This document shows positions 1-15,700 of a stretch of 64,000 bases of DNA, one piece after another. The translations under genes were made by a program, and so were the position numbers. The notes under the pieces are model-generated. The model was given only the letters and a program-made list of their open reading frames with translations. It ran no database searches and was not told the DNA's origin. Source of the DNA: Oopsacas minuta (lineage: Eukaryota > Porifera > Hexactinellida > Lyssacinosida > Leucopsacidae). The DNA lies in contig JAKMXF010000144.1 of assembly GCA_024704765.1 (NCBI GenBank), positions 124,001-188,000 on the forward strand. Reading direction: 5' to 3'. Each line of letters begins with the position of its first letter. Position 1 is the stretch's first letter.

Positions 1-613
1 TTTCCAAGTAAATATTATATATACAATTTTTGTCAGTTGTATTTACACTCGAGCATGTTAGTGTAAATATAAATATAAATACAAATAGATTCCTGTAGTC
101 TTTCGCGTCATTTCTTGTATACCGCTTTCAGTATATAAATTTAGTAATTATGTTGTCATTGTAGACATTTATAATCTTTGATTTACGTAAACACCAATGC
201 TTCTTTGGTTTCTGTTTACACATAAGGATGTATGTCTATTCCACCCTTCTGTTCTCCACATTCTTGAATGTTTCCCTAGCAACAGCACCCTTTAAACAGG
301 GCTAATACTGAACTGGTCTTACTAACCCTTTTCTAACCCTGTAAAAATGGCCCAGGTGACCCATAGTCTCTGATTAAGATCCTAGATTGGTTCGCTCCCC
401 CCTAACCACCTGGACGCCTCCTACATATATGAATATGAAATCGTGGCATCATTTTGTGATATCCAAATTCTCCATTCCATATACCACTAATCGTATCCAA
501 GTTTAGTAATATAATATTCACTGGGTGGTTACATGATACCATCCTAGTTAGGCTTACTTCTATGGCATAGTTCCTATAATTAGTTCCAGTTTGAAATTAA
601 GTAGATTTTAGCA
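1..613. other. Left flank without a recognised gene
   Basis: AT-rich sequence before the AKT start. I see no open frame with recognisable protein similarity and no RNA gene. It should contain the AKT 5' flank and perhaps the 3' end of a gene lying outside the window. Confidence 0.5.
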
Positions 614-4655
<4,042 letters not shown>

Positions 4656-4822
4656 AAAGGTGTGAAGATTAGAGTGACTAACCATATGTATATATTCTAG
4701 TGTATATTTTGGAAATTGTTGAGATCCAAATTTTATATATTTTAGCTATTAATAGAGAATATATATACTGTACCACTTGTCAAATATTGTGCCACTTCCC
4801 ACACTGAGGCGTGCTACATGGG

Positions 4823-5090
4823 TTCATATTTTAACACCCTTGGACAGGGGATATAGTATACAGTAGAACTCGGATAAGACGTACACTCGGTTAAGACGTA
4901 CTTATTTCTGTTTCCCGAGGGGGTACGTCTTATCCGAATTCTACTGTATTATCATATACCATGATTCATAGCATTCTATACATGAATATATTCAGCAACT
5001 CCCTAACGTGCTTCTGTGACGTGTTATGTCTCAGTTTCCATGGTTACCTCGTTGGTATTTGGCTACACCCCTCATCGAGGGAGGCGATTA
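4823..5090 (-). repeat. Dispersed repeat family R1, copy A (interrupted)
   Basis: The reverse complement resembles stretches at 8290-8450 and 26895-27055. Shared landmarks are GGTGTAGCCAAATACC, a GAGGTAACCATGGAAAC-like block, GTGAATATATTCA, TGCTATGATTCATG and CAAGGGTGTTAAA. Copy A runs opposite to the other two and is split by the 86-bp element at 4861-4946. It has no coding capacity, so it is probably a non-autonomous transposon. Confidence 0.8.
4861..4946. mobile_element. Short pogo/Tigger-like MITE inserted in repeat R1
   Basis: An 86-bp element whose ends are inverted repeats (CAGTAGAACTCGGATAAGAC at the left, the matching inverted sequence ending TCTACTG at the right), flanked by TA on both sides (4859-4860, 4947-4948). 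CAGT-type ends and a TA target duplication are typical of pogo/Tigger Tc1-mariner relatives. It has no coding capacity. The uninterrupted R1 copies give the empty site. Confidence 0.8.
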
Positions 5091-5365
5091 TCTACATTTT
5101 GCTCCCTCTATGCAAACTTGGAACAAAGTTTCCATCAAATCCCCGCCTGTATTTATAAATACATTCCACCTGACTTTCCATAGCAACCAAAATCTCCCTC
5201 ATTACGAGCACAATTATACCGTCTAATATGGCGCCTAATTAGGAAGTGTTATAACTATAATGCGTCTACCAGTTATGCCACCTGGAAGCCAGTTGTATAA
5301 TCAATACAGTAGTCAATACAATAATTAATGAATTCCTTATAAGTATCCATAGCAACCATCTTGAA

Positions 5366-8145
5366 ATGAATCAAGTAGCTGAACTAACGCTTGACCAATT
5401 GGCGGGGGGTAATCAAAACCATTATACAAATCTTTGGAGGAAGTACTGTGACCTTCCGGCACAGAAGGTAGGAGCACAAATGGGGGCGAGCCTCTTGAAG
5501 ACCTCGGGGCTAAATGAGGTTATTCTGAGGGACATTTGGGACCTGTCGGACTACCTTAAGGTAGGAGCACTTGATCAGAAGGGGTTCTTCCTCGCCATTC
5601 ATTTGGTGGCGCTAGCTCAGAGTGGGAAGACACCAAACCTCCAGAATGTCTCTCCCCTCACCCCACCCCCTCGCTTCTCAGATCTTAGTGACAATATGTC
5701 CCCCACTGAGTGGGCTGAGTATGAAAATAAGTTCCAAGAACTTCCTCAACAGGACGGATTCCTCAGTGGAAACTCTGTAAAGCCATTAATGATGAAATAT
5801 GGTCTCCCACCCTCAGCACTAGCTAGGATATGGCAGATGGTAGACACGGATTCTGATGGGAAATTAAGAGTCAATGAATTCTGCGTAGCTTTATTCCTAA
5901 TCAAACAGTGCTCAAGTGAGTTTATTATTAGTCAGCAAAGTGTTAGATGAAGGACAAATAACTACAGACAACCACTTTGATATACCGATGGAATATACGT
6001 TACTTTGTGTGGGGACCATATTTGTACGATTTCACACTTGGATATAAGCGGGTTTTTTGGGGGGTTTTATTGTATTATTATGATTATTATACCTCTCCAG
6101 ATGGACAGCTGCTCCCACAGAACATCCCCTCCTCCCTGTTCATAAAACCGTCCTCTCTGAGCTCGGGGCCTGTCCCATCGGGCGCCAAACGGCCAGACGA
6201 GTTCACCCTCTCCCTCGCGTCAAAGAACAAGTACGATGTCACTTTCCAGCAGTACGCTAAGAGTGGTGACGTCATATCGGGACAGGAGGCAAGGGAAGTA
6301 TTCAAACTTAGCAAACTGCCCGTGGCAACGCTAGCTGATATTTGGAATTTATGTTCTAAGAAGAAACCAGGATTCCTGACTAATAATGAATTTTCTTTAG
6401 CAATGCACCTGATAGAGGGTAAGCTACAGGGAAGAGAGATACCCTCTTCAATCTCCCCTGACTTCCTTCTGCTCTCTACCAAGAGCTCCACCCCTCTGCC
6501 AAGCATACCGCCTACATCATTGGGTCCCTTGGACTACAGTTCTATCAAGGAGTTGGACGGATTTGAGAACGAAGTTAAGAGTATGGACCAACAGGTTGAG
6601 ACCCTCCAGAATGAAGTCACGACAACTCAGATGGCAGTTGCACACAAAACAGCTGAGATGACAGAAATACAGGTGAGGGATAGGTGTGAAAATTGTGTCA
6701 CGAATTAATTGTGTCCTCGTAGGCTAAGCTGAATGTAGCGACAGATCAACGCGTCCAATTAGAGAGGGTACGGTCTGAACTGTCCAGTCGTCTACAGGAG
6801 GTGGACCAGAACCAAGTGGTGTTGTCCAAGAGCCTCCAAGAGGTGAATGAGAGATGCAGGAATGAGGAAGAGGAGATCAAAGGGTTGGAGAGAGAGCTTC
6901 TGGAGAGGGAGACCACCTTTAAAGCTAAACAAGACCAATTAGACGAAATGAAGAGATACATTTCATCACTCAAGGGACAGCAGGACGAGATGGAAAAACA
7001 GGTAACACCTCTTCATGCCACTTTAGTGCCACTTTACACCACTTAACACTTATGTCGACAGGTTGAAGATATGAAATCTAAAATAGCAGACATAAACCAG
7101 TCAATGGAAGAAGCTCAGAAGGAATTAGCTAAGGAACACAACAAGCTAAAGACCCTCCAGGAAGAGGAGGGCTCTCTGTCCGCTCAGATGAAACAGCTGG
7201 TGATCTTAGAGGCACAGACGAAGGACACCGATGGACAGATTGTTAACCTCGGAGAGACTGACAATCTCCCGGTAGACTTCATTAGTAAAGAAGGTGATTT
7301 AAATTCAGTGCGAGCGACCGCTGGTTCCTCTCCGGTCTCTTCTATCTCTAACGTAAGTGCCGGGTCCGCTCCCCAGCTGGATGATCACACTATTGAGGAC
7401 GATTTTAACACGCGTCAGAATAGGACAAGAGACAATGGGATCCTCAAGGGTGCAGGAGGGATCACTGACCGTACGGTTAAATTTGCAGATGAGATTGATC
7501 AGGTAGAGAGTATTTATTAAATTTTGGTAATTATTGAATTTAGAATTTATTTCATATTTTTAGACCTCTCGTCCCGACCCTCAGGGGGCTCCTTCTGGAG
7601 TGGACCCTTTCAAATCTGACCCATTCCCAGAATCAGTTGTTGATCCTGCTTCAGACCCATTTCTAATGGACCCATTCAGCTCCAGTGCTCAGACACAGAA
7701 TGCTGGAAGCTTTGACCCCTTCCTCACCACGGATAAGTCCTCATTCCCCGGGGGTATCAATCCCTTCCTCTCTCTAGACACTCTCCCCATGACTCAAGAA
7801 ACCGCTCAGTTCAAGTCAGACCCCTTTGGACAAGATCAGACCAATATTGCCCCTGTAAACGACCCATTCGGACAGGATCAGACCAATATTGCCCCTGTAA
7901 ACGACCCATTCGGACAAGATCAGACCAATATTGCCCCTGTAAACGACCCATTCGGACAAGATCAGACCAATACTACCACTGGGAATGATCCTTTCAAAGA
8001 TGCTACAAATCTAGACCCCTTTGGTGCTGACCCTTTCAAGACTCAAGCCCCTACCTTCAAACAAGGACCTGACCCATTTGATACTGACCCCTTCGCTGGT
8101 ACAGAAGGATCTGATCCCTTCGCTTCAGATCCTTTTAATAACTAA
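5366..8145 (+). CDS. EPS15: EPS15-type endocytic adaptor (three EH domains, coiled coil, DPF tail)
   Basis: Five exons (5366-5915, 6101-6672, 6723-7001, 7062-7502, 7564-8145) give 807 residues; human EPS15 has 896. Three EH domains lie at about 15-108, 115-190 and 224-300; the second has a canonical EF-hand loop (DTDSDGKLRVNEF). A long coiled coil (about 330-540), used for oligomerisation in the family, follows. The last exon encodes 16 DPF motifs and one NPF, the AP-2 appendage-binding signature, including a 14-residue tandem repeat. The protein scaffolds clathrin-coated pits and recruits NPF-containing cargo adaptors. I see no obvious ubiquitin-interacting motif at the C-terminus, unlike vertebrate EPS15. 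EPS15 versus EPS15L1 cannot be separated here; this may be the pre-duplication form. Confidence 0.93.
7822..7990 (+). repeat. 42-bp coding minisatellite in EPS15
   Basis: About four units of 42 bp encode DPFGQDQTNIAPVN; three are nearly identical in DNA and the fourth diverges (DPFGQDQTNTTTGN). Near-identity at synonymous sites points to recent expansion. Each unit adds one AP-2-binding DPF motif. Confidence 0.9.
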
Positions 8146-8501
8146 TAATATTTAGCATTTTGACATTCTAATCTTTGTGCTGTACTCTCTCTCTCTCTCT
8201 CTCTGTATTTGGTATGTAAAGAATTACTTTCATTAATTAGATTAGTAGACTGTTTATTCAATTAGAACCAATTGGATGATTGTCCTCTCCCTAGCTGGAG
8301 GGGTGTAGCCAAATACCTACGAGGTAACCATGGAAACGGGACATAACACGTTGGTGAATATATTCACGCACTGAATGCTATGATTCATGGTGTGTGGTAT
8401 GTGATAATATATGTCATCTGTACAAGGGTGTTAAAAATATGAATAATCAATAGTAAACAAGTAATCAACAATATTAACAAACAATCAAATAAACATTCAA
8501 A
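8146..8501. other. Convergent gap between EPS15 and PLC-beta
   Basis: It holds a pure (CT)10 tract at 8185-8204 and a copy of dispersed repeat R1 from about 8279. No gene is seen. Confidence 0.7.
8279..8452 (+). repeat. Dispersed repeat family R1, copy B
   Basis: Uninterrupted copy with GGTGTAGCCAAATACC, GAGGTAACCATGGAAACG, GTGAATATATTCA, TGCTATGATTCATGG and CAAGGGTGTTAAAA in order. It shows the site where the MITE entered copy A. Confidence 0.8.
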
Positions 8502-11500
8502 CTAACTGTCAAATTGTTCAAATTTTAATTCCAGTTCCTTGACGTCACGTTCCAGCTGTTTCAAAATATTAATAGACTCCTTTTCAAACATATTATTCTC
8601 CTGAGACTGTAACCTCTCCAATTCGGTGGTCTGGTGATGCACGAACACTTTAACGGTGGTTTGTGTGGCTTTTTGAGAACAGAGGGTCCCAGTCTTACCC
8701 AATAGGTCATTGATTATGTCCAACTTCTTGACTTCTATCTCCTTTTCAACTGATTTCTTCTCAACTTCTTGAACTTTTTCTAATATTTGTTGTCTCTGGT
8801 TTTGATGAGCTGCCTTTAGTAAGGGGAGAGTCATTAATTTTAATTCTCTACAACTGTCCAACTCCATCTGTGCCTCCTCTCTCTCCTGCTTACACCGGAT
8901 ATGCTCTATCTCCCTCATAGCCTGCTCAGATACCCCTGATAATTTAAGGTCTTTCATCTCCAAGAGTCTCTCCTTCTGCCCTTGTAACTTAGCTCTCTCC
9001 TCCTCGCCTATCCTCCGTGTCTGTCCCTTGACAACCTTTTGAATTTCTTTATCATAGTTAGATGTAATATCTCTTATCCTTTTGTCTCTGTCCTGTTCAT
9101 ATGTTTCAATCTGTTTCTGATTCGCTCTGGAGTTTGTTGTCAATTCTCTCCTTTGCTTGTCTTGTTTACTGATAAGACTTTTGGTAGTTAAGATCACTGC
9201 TTCGACGCTCTGGGGGACAATTGGCTCACGATTTTGTATCGATTTTATTGTGGGGATATATTCAGAGTTGAAACCCTGGGGTTCTAACACATTCTTTCTC
9301 GGTTTGGCGAGGTTCTCGTAATCGAATGAGCTCGTGAAGCTAGTAGGGGTCTTGGGGCGTGTTGGGCTCGATGGGTCGTAAGTCCCATCGTCTGAATTAA
9401 CAGATAAACTATGAGAAACCTTCACACGTAGTAATGACTTTCCAGTTATAGTATTTGTTGCAGAAGTAGCCCGTGTCTTATCTATTCCGTTAATAATATC
9501 CTGTAGCTCTTGATCTATAGGCTCTCCCTTTCCTTCCATCAAGGACAGCATCGATTTTCTCTTAAATGCACTTGACTCTAATCTCATAACAGTTCCCTTC
9601 TGTCTCCCTCTGGCCAGCTGTTCAGGGTTCTTCAAAACATTCGCGTAACCCTCAAGTCCATCCGCTACAAAATCTTCCATCCTGACCTGCACGAATAGGG
9701 AGGCTAGGCCCATGGGGAGGTTGTACTTGTCCCTCATATAAATATGTCTGTACCCATTTTGTAGGAGGGACAGGGGGAGGATGCGATGGGCAATTATGTT
9801 ACTCCCTTCATCCAAAATATTAATTTTAAGCAATGCTAAGTCCTGAGAGAAAATTCCTTCAAACCAAATCCATTTCTCTTCATCCCACATAGCTCGTAGT
9901 CCGTTATAGTTAGTGAACCGTGATGTGTTGTCCTTGTTACGTCTATGGGTGTCAGCTGGGAGGCCAAACATCTCTGCTTGAACCATCAGCTCGCATTGAT
10001 ACGGCCCTAGGAAGTGGGCGGATATAACTCGTATCCCACAATTGGTGGGGATAGTATGCTCCGGGGGTGTTTGTGTGAATGGTTCTAACACATTTCTATC
10101 AGTCTTCTCTACTCGGAGTATATCCGGTTTTAAAAGATACCCACAGTTGCCCGCTAGTTCGAACTTAGCCTGATTTATCTGCATAGGTAGGTCAGGTGTC
10201 TGATAGTTAAGTGCTACCATCTGACATCCCACATTCCAGTAGATTTGTGGCATATAGTTAGAGGAGGATATTCTGGACCCAGCTGGGTAGATGCGAGACG
10301 TATGACTACTGTTGTACCGAATGAATTTAGCACCCTCGTGTTGTAATAATACAAGCCCCCTTACCTCAGAAAATGAGGACATTTCACAGTTTCTCTCCTT
10401 CTCCAAACTATCATCAAATGATTTGAACTTAACAGGTTCCACATAGTTTACCAAATCTGATAGTGACATATCCACCTCACCCTCATTGGTTCCGTCCCAT
10501 TCCTCGGAGGCAGTTTGGTCGAGAAGAATTTCTGGATTGGTAGCTTTTCTCACTCTTACGAGATCAACTTTATTTATGGCGCTAGAAGACCGTGCGACAC
10601 ATTCTAGAACCCTCTTGTTCTTGATGAGGATCTTACCCCTCAGGCTGGAGGGAGAGGGTAGCTTCACACCTGGATCGGTAGGATGTGAGGGGAGCAGGGT
10701 ACAGAGAGAGGATCCTAAGTACTTCACACAAAATTGTGCCATCAACTGTTGCTGGTTTTTAGAACAATGATTCTCAAAGGACAAAATAACTGGAGTGTCC
10801 GTTTTCAGAAACGCAAACTCTCCGATAACTCGTATAACCTCCTCAAAAGATATCTTGGTACAGAGGGTGTTACCGTGTGTGATAACAGGTTCCCCGGTAC
10901 TCGAGTCCCAACAGTCCAATTCGATACAACGTGCTCCAAGCAACAGCGCCTGAATATACATTTCCACAGTAGAATTGCTTTTGAGTTGATTTCCAGTTAG
11001 ATAGGTGTTATGTGAAGAATTAATAAAATAGTCACAGAGGGGGTGTGACATGGCACGGGGACACTTTAGCTCCCCTGGCGTAACTATGGAGTTGAGAGAA
11101 CTATGCAAATATTTATAAAAATCATTCAGAGAAATGGAATTATCTTCGTTTGGTAATATTGAAATAGATTGGAGTATTCCTTTCAAGGATCTAATTTTCA
11201 ATTTTTGTACCAGCTGATCATTGACTCTGGGGTCCCATTGGGTGTTATTTATGAACTGGAGGAGGGATGAGTAGGAGAGGAACTCAACTTGACTTTTCTC
11301 AACTGCCAACAGACCCAAAAATATTTTATCCAAATCAGGACGCGGACACAATTCCATATAAATTATCCACATCAGCTGTTCGGTGAGTTTATCCACCGAC
11401 ACCTCGATGCCACTCTCTTCCAGGAGGCTCATCTTTCCCAATACACCCTCCAACACCTTCTCTTGATCCCGTGGCAGTCCCATGAGTCGAGTTATCTCAC

Positions 11501-12020
11501 TGCACTTAACCGTATTACCAGCTGATTCTAATAACAGCTGACACTTAACCTTTCTTAGGTAACAGAATATATCACCATTAATATGTAGCTGATTGAAGCT
11601 CAATGGATTTACATTGGAACACCACTTGTCTATAATTTTAGGGTCTGAATGAAGGAAATATGTGTAAGTTGGTGATACAAAATAGTGCACAGTTGAATCC
11701 TGGGAGGGCTGGCGGAACACAAGACAAAAATAATTGTCCTCATAAGAAGTGGCAGACTCAAACGAAAGAAGTTCCATTAGTTTGTCTAGCTGTCGACACC
11801 TCCGTATACGGCCAGAAGATAGGTCACTCACTAATACAAGATCATAAGTCCGAGCCTTCGCTTCTCCGATCAGAGATTGTTGTAACGGCTCTTCATACAC
11901 GAAAAAACCTTCAGGGTCAACCGTCAATCGGACAGGAGAGAAGATCCCATCCCCCTCCCTCCATTTTTGGAACTCATCAGAGAGTAGTGAACCAATATTA
12001 TTAGTAAAAGCAACAGACAT
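8502..12020 (-). CDS. PLCB: Phosphoinositide phospholipase C-beta, single exon
   Basis: An uninterrupted frame of 1172 residues (human PLCB 1175-1234). It has an N-terminal PH-like region (about 15-140), EF-hand region (about 150-310), catalytic X box (about 320-470), Y box (about 515-635), a C2 domain (about 660-780) and a long C-terminal coiled coil (from about 960), the Gq-binding region that marks the beta class. Catalytic His337 (SSHNTYLTGNQ) and His382 (THGNTLC), with the ELDCWD acidic pair, are present, so it should hydrolyse PIP2 to IP3 and diacylglycerol at the plasma membrane downstream of Gq-coupled receptors. A 3.5-kb intronless PLC-beta next to intron-rich genes is unusual. Confidence 0.96.
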   Translation of the reverse strand: MSVAFTNNIGSLLSDEFQKWREGDGIFSPVRLTVDPEGFFVYEEPLQQSLIGEAKARTYDLVLVSDLSSGRIRRCRQLDKLMELLSFESATSYEDNYFCLVFRQPSQDSTVHYFVSPTYTYFLHSDPKIIDKWCSNVNPLSFNQLHINGDIFCYLRKVKCQLLLESAGNTVKCSEITRLMGLPRDQEKVLEGVLGKMSLLEESGIEVSVDKLTEQLMWIIYMELCPRPDLDKIFLGLLAVEKSQVEFLSYSSLLQFINNTQWDPRVNDQLVQKLKIRSLKGILQSISILPNEDNSISLNDFYKYLHSSLNSIVTPGELKCPRAMSHPLCDYFINSSHNTYLTGNQLKSNSTVEMYIQALLLGARCIELDCWDSSTGEPVITHGNTLCTKISFEEVIRVIGEFAFLKTDTPVILSFENHCSKNQQQLMAQFCVKYLGSSLCTLLPSHPTDPGVKLPSPSSLRGKILIKNKRVLECVARSSSAINKVDLVRVRKATNPEILLDQTASEEWDGTNEGEVDMSLSDLVNYVEPVKFKSFDDSLEKERNCEMSSFSEVRGLVLLQHEGAKFIRYNSSHTSRIYPAGSRISSSNYMPQIYWNVGCQMVALNYQTPDLPMQINQAKFELAGNCGYLLKPDILRVEKTDRNVLEPFTQTPPEHTIPTNCGIRVISAHFLGPYQCELMVQAEMFGLPADTHRRNKDNTSRFTNYNGLRAMWDEEKWIWFEGIFSQDLALLKINILDEGSNIIAHRILPLSLLQNGYRHIYMRDKYNLPMGLASLFVQVRMEDFVADGLEGYANVLKNPEQLARGRQKGTVMRLESSAFKRKSMLSLMEGKGEPIDQELQDIINGIDKTRATSATNTITGKSLLRVKVSHSLSVNSDDGTYDPSSPTRPKTPTSFTSSFDYENLAKPRKNVLEPQGFNSEYIPTIKSIQNREPIVPQSVEAVILTTKSLISKQDKQRRELTTNSRANQKQIETYEQDRDKRIRDITSNYDKEIQKVVKGQTRRIGEEERAKLQGQKERLLEMKDLKLSGVSEQAMREIEHIRCKQEREEAQMELDSCRELKLMTLPLLKAAHQNQRQQILEKVQEVEKKSVEKEIEVKKLDIINDLLGKTGTLCSQKATQTTVKVFVHHQTTELERLQSQENNMFEKESINILKQLERDVKELELKFEQFDS

Positions 12021-12723
12021 GAATTTTAATAATTCCTATTAAGTTTTCTATTTAAGCTTTTCAATTGAAATCAATACTCAGTTGACATCACAAAAGCCTT
12101 ACAATACAAACATGGAGAATCTGTTTGGTAGCTAGATGAGCTTGTGGTGCACACATAGACATATCTTTAGGTGTTGAAACTGATATAAGAAAGAACAATA
12201 GCAAAACCTTGATTGTGTCCACAAGTGGATTATATATATATATATATATAGCATAAATGTCCATATATGGAATTAAATAAATGAAAGGAGTGTACATGAA
12301 ATAAGAATAATATTAATCTGCAAATTTGTAGTTTCATATTTCCTCTAAAATGTGTTAAAACTATACATTACAATAGGTATAGTAGTAATGATATAACCTG
12401 TGTGAGGTGTTATACATGGCATATACAGCTGGGATACATCATATAGGATAGAACACGGCAGTATTTGTGATTAGAAATAATATAAGAGATTCTTGGTGGG
12501 ACATAGCAGAAAAGTAGGACAATTAGTTTGATGGCTTGTTAGGCTCTTGCCCTGAGGATAGATTTACTGGCTTCATAATATAACAAACACCTCCCTTAAC
12601 AATAGTTGTTACTAGTTGTATAATATAAAATAAACATACATACAATTCGAGTTCAATATTGAGTGATTATAATAGTAAAATATACGTGTAAGTAGTTAGT
12701 AAGAGGACAGGAGGACAGGAGGA
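12021..12723. other. Intergenic gap with no gene recognised
   Basis: AT-rich, containing a (TA)10 tract at 12231-12250. No frame with similarity. It should hold the PLC-beta upstream region and the ODF2 3' end. Confidence 0.6.
12231..12250. repeat. (TA)10 microsatellite
   Basis: Perfect TA dinucleotide tract in the gap between PLC-beta and ODF2. Confidence 0.95.
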
Positions 12724-15700
12724 CTAGTAAGAGATCGGCTTGTCTGTGGGGTCATGAAATACTGTAGCGTAAGATGTCTTCAAGAACTGAATATAACTCT
12801 GCATACTCTTAGCTGAAGAATTTGCTTGTTCTAGTTTGTCTTTCATCTCAGCAATCCTTGTTGTATAACTACAAAGAAATAGATTCCAATAAATACTTCA
12901 CATAGCCTTACATGCACAGTAACGGGTTTGAATGAATGAAAAGTATTTTCATTCAATTCTCACGTGTATAATTGTCCCATTTATCCATTAATTGGTTTGT
13001 GCTAATCTAGATGAGATAGAGGAGCACATGTGTTTACGGATAAAGAGTTAATGGAATGATGAAAACTGGGAAAGACGAGATTATGAGATAGGAATGTCAG
13101 AATGAATGGTAAGTACACGGACTGTATTCTGAATTAGTATATAATAAGCTGGATAATTGCATAATAAACACAAATAATAATATTTATTAATTAGATAATC
13201 TAAACAGAACTAAGGTGTGAATAATATTATTACTGATTGGAGTTATGAAAACATATTTATAACGATTTCCAAATAATTACTTTAGATATTCAATTCAAAA
13301 TGAGAGTTTCTTTCATTATTTTGTTGATTGGAGTATTTTCGATAGTTTCACAGCTCAAAGCCCGTGGATTAGAAGGATCAGATAATACCCAGCTGGAAGG
13401 ATCAGATAATACCCAGCTGGAAGGATCAGATAATACCCAGCTGGGAGGATCAGATAATACCCAGCTGGGAGGTACAAACTGTACTGAAATCTGCGAAAAT
13501 TATGAATATGACACCAGGTACAGTTTTTAAACAAAATTAATAATATTTAGCATAAATTTACAATATTTTCATTTTTTAGTGTGATAGATTTTCTAGGAGA
13601 AATCTGCAATGTAACAGAGAATGAATGTGATAAAGAGTTAAGTTATTAATTAAATATATAACTAATACCAAATAATTACAAATAATTCTATTTTTAGTAT
13701 TTCACAATTCATTACTGGAGTCTGCATTGATATCTGCACAGTGATTGAAGATAATATTCGTGGTATATCCACAGAATACCCTACCTATTATCCAAATTAC
13801 TCATCCCAATACCCTACCTACTATCCATCCCAGTACCCTACCTACTATCCATCCCAGTACCCTACCTACTATCCATCCCAGTACCCTACCTACTATCCAT
13901 CCCAGTATCCTACCTACTATCCATCCCAGTACCCTACCTACTATCCATCCCAGTACCCTACCTATTATCCATCCCAGTACCCTACCAATTACCCATACTA
14001 CACGGAGTATCCCTACGCTGAGGAACTTCAAGAGTAACCAACACAATGTATCAAGACATTAATCTAGGCGCTAACTCAGTATCTTAGGCGCTATTTGAAT
14101 ATCTTAGGACAGAGTAAGATGTATTGATATAATTATTATCAGAATAAAGTAATTATACTAGAGTATTTGGTATATATTAATTCAGTGATTTCACTGAGGG
14201 TACTCTCAATTGGATCATAATAAATGGTCCAAGACTGGGCTGGGGTTATAATACAAGTAATAGAATCCTCTATTATCCGGATTATGTGTGAAACGAACTC
14301 ACCGTCGTTCTGCATCATCTTTATTCCTCTTAAGTTGTGAGTTAGTCACACCTAACTGTGCTACTTGTGCTTCCAAATCAGCAACATTACTTTGTAAGGC
14401 TCGGTCCCTTGAAGAGAGCTTCTCTCTCATCTGCTCCACTTGTCGCCTAGATTCTGTTCTGCGGGATTCATATTGTCTTGACAGATTTATATTTTCATTT
14501 GTTACTTCTTCTAGTCGTGTTTGTACACGCTGTAGTGCCTAAACAAACAGGCAACACAGCTGTATTATGCCTATTACACATTCCAGAGTATGTTACTTAG
14601 CTACCTCTTCTTTCTTGCTTGATATGTTGATAAGATCTCTATTCTGTTGATCACATTCAATAACTCTTCTCTCCAGCTCTGACACACGATCTTGAAATAC
14701 CTTATTCTCCCCAGACACGTGGAATAATCTCTCTCTTGTGTTGTCGTTAAGTGTCAAATGGCCTTTCTCACGCTCAGAAAAGTCTGTTATTGTTAGTGTC
14801 TGTTTTGATAGCAAATCTTCCAGAGACTTCACCTATAAAATTTGGTGTCATGACCACCCTATAATGTCACTTTATAAAATATTCACACCTTTTCTCTAAG
14901 GCCCAGTATATGTGAATCTTTCTCACGAATAAGTTCAGGAAGTGGTTCCATTTCTGCCACTTTAGTTTGGGATCTAATCTTCTCTAATTCGACACTATTT
15001 CTCTGTTCATCTCTCAATATTTCTAGATTTCCATCCTTTCTGGTTAGTTCATTTTGAAGTGTCATATTCTCTCTTTTCAATTCGTCTATTCTACTTTTGT
15101 ATTCTATTATTAGTGCTTCGAAATTTCCGATAGAAATCTAACAAATTGAGTGTTAAATAATTGTGTCACAATTCACTAAATGACACCTTACTTGTAATTG
15201 TGTCGCTTCTGAGTTGGCACTTTGTGCCCTGGTGTCTGCCATTTGTTCCTGCTGTGACAATCTGTCCTGCAGTCCTGCCACTCTAGCCTCTAGCCTTTGT
15301 TTGTCGATATGAGAGGTGTTGAGGTCCTGTGTGGTTTCTAAGAGACGCTTAGAGAGTGAGTCGAGGGAAGTTTTAGCGGTGTCCTTGCTCTGAAATAGTG
15401 TCGCTTCCAGCTCTGCCACTTTATCTCTGTAGAGACTACAGTCTGTCTCCAGCTGTGCCTTCCCTCTCACCAACTGAAGTAGCTTATTATAAATCATATG
15501 ATATTAAATAACATAAATTCCTATGTGATACTATGGTTACCATAACAGTGGAATATGCAAAACAATGAAATAATCTATAATTAGAACTCAAATTAATCTT
15601 ATAATTATCCTTAGTAAGCTCAATCATATAAAAGCTAGCGTAAGTTATGTAGAAACTAAAAAGACTTCTAAAATGGCGTCTAGATATATGACTGGTTTAA

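Larger units (their letters stand above)
4656..5365. other. AKT-EPS15 intergenic gap filled by repeats
   Basis: No gene is seen. Most of the gap is a copy of a dispersed repeat (about 4823-5090) interrupted by a short inverted-repeat element (4861-4946). Two open frames of about 65 codons near 4961-5226 fall within this repeat and are not credible genes. Confidence 0.7.

Noticed and set aside
4961-5226. Two small forward frames upstream of EPS15
   Set aside because: Both lie within dispersed repeat R1.
13801-14046. Antisense frame over the SQYPTYYP array
   Set aside because: It is a by-product of the 24-bp repeat, which keeps other frames open; no start context or similarity.
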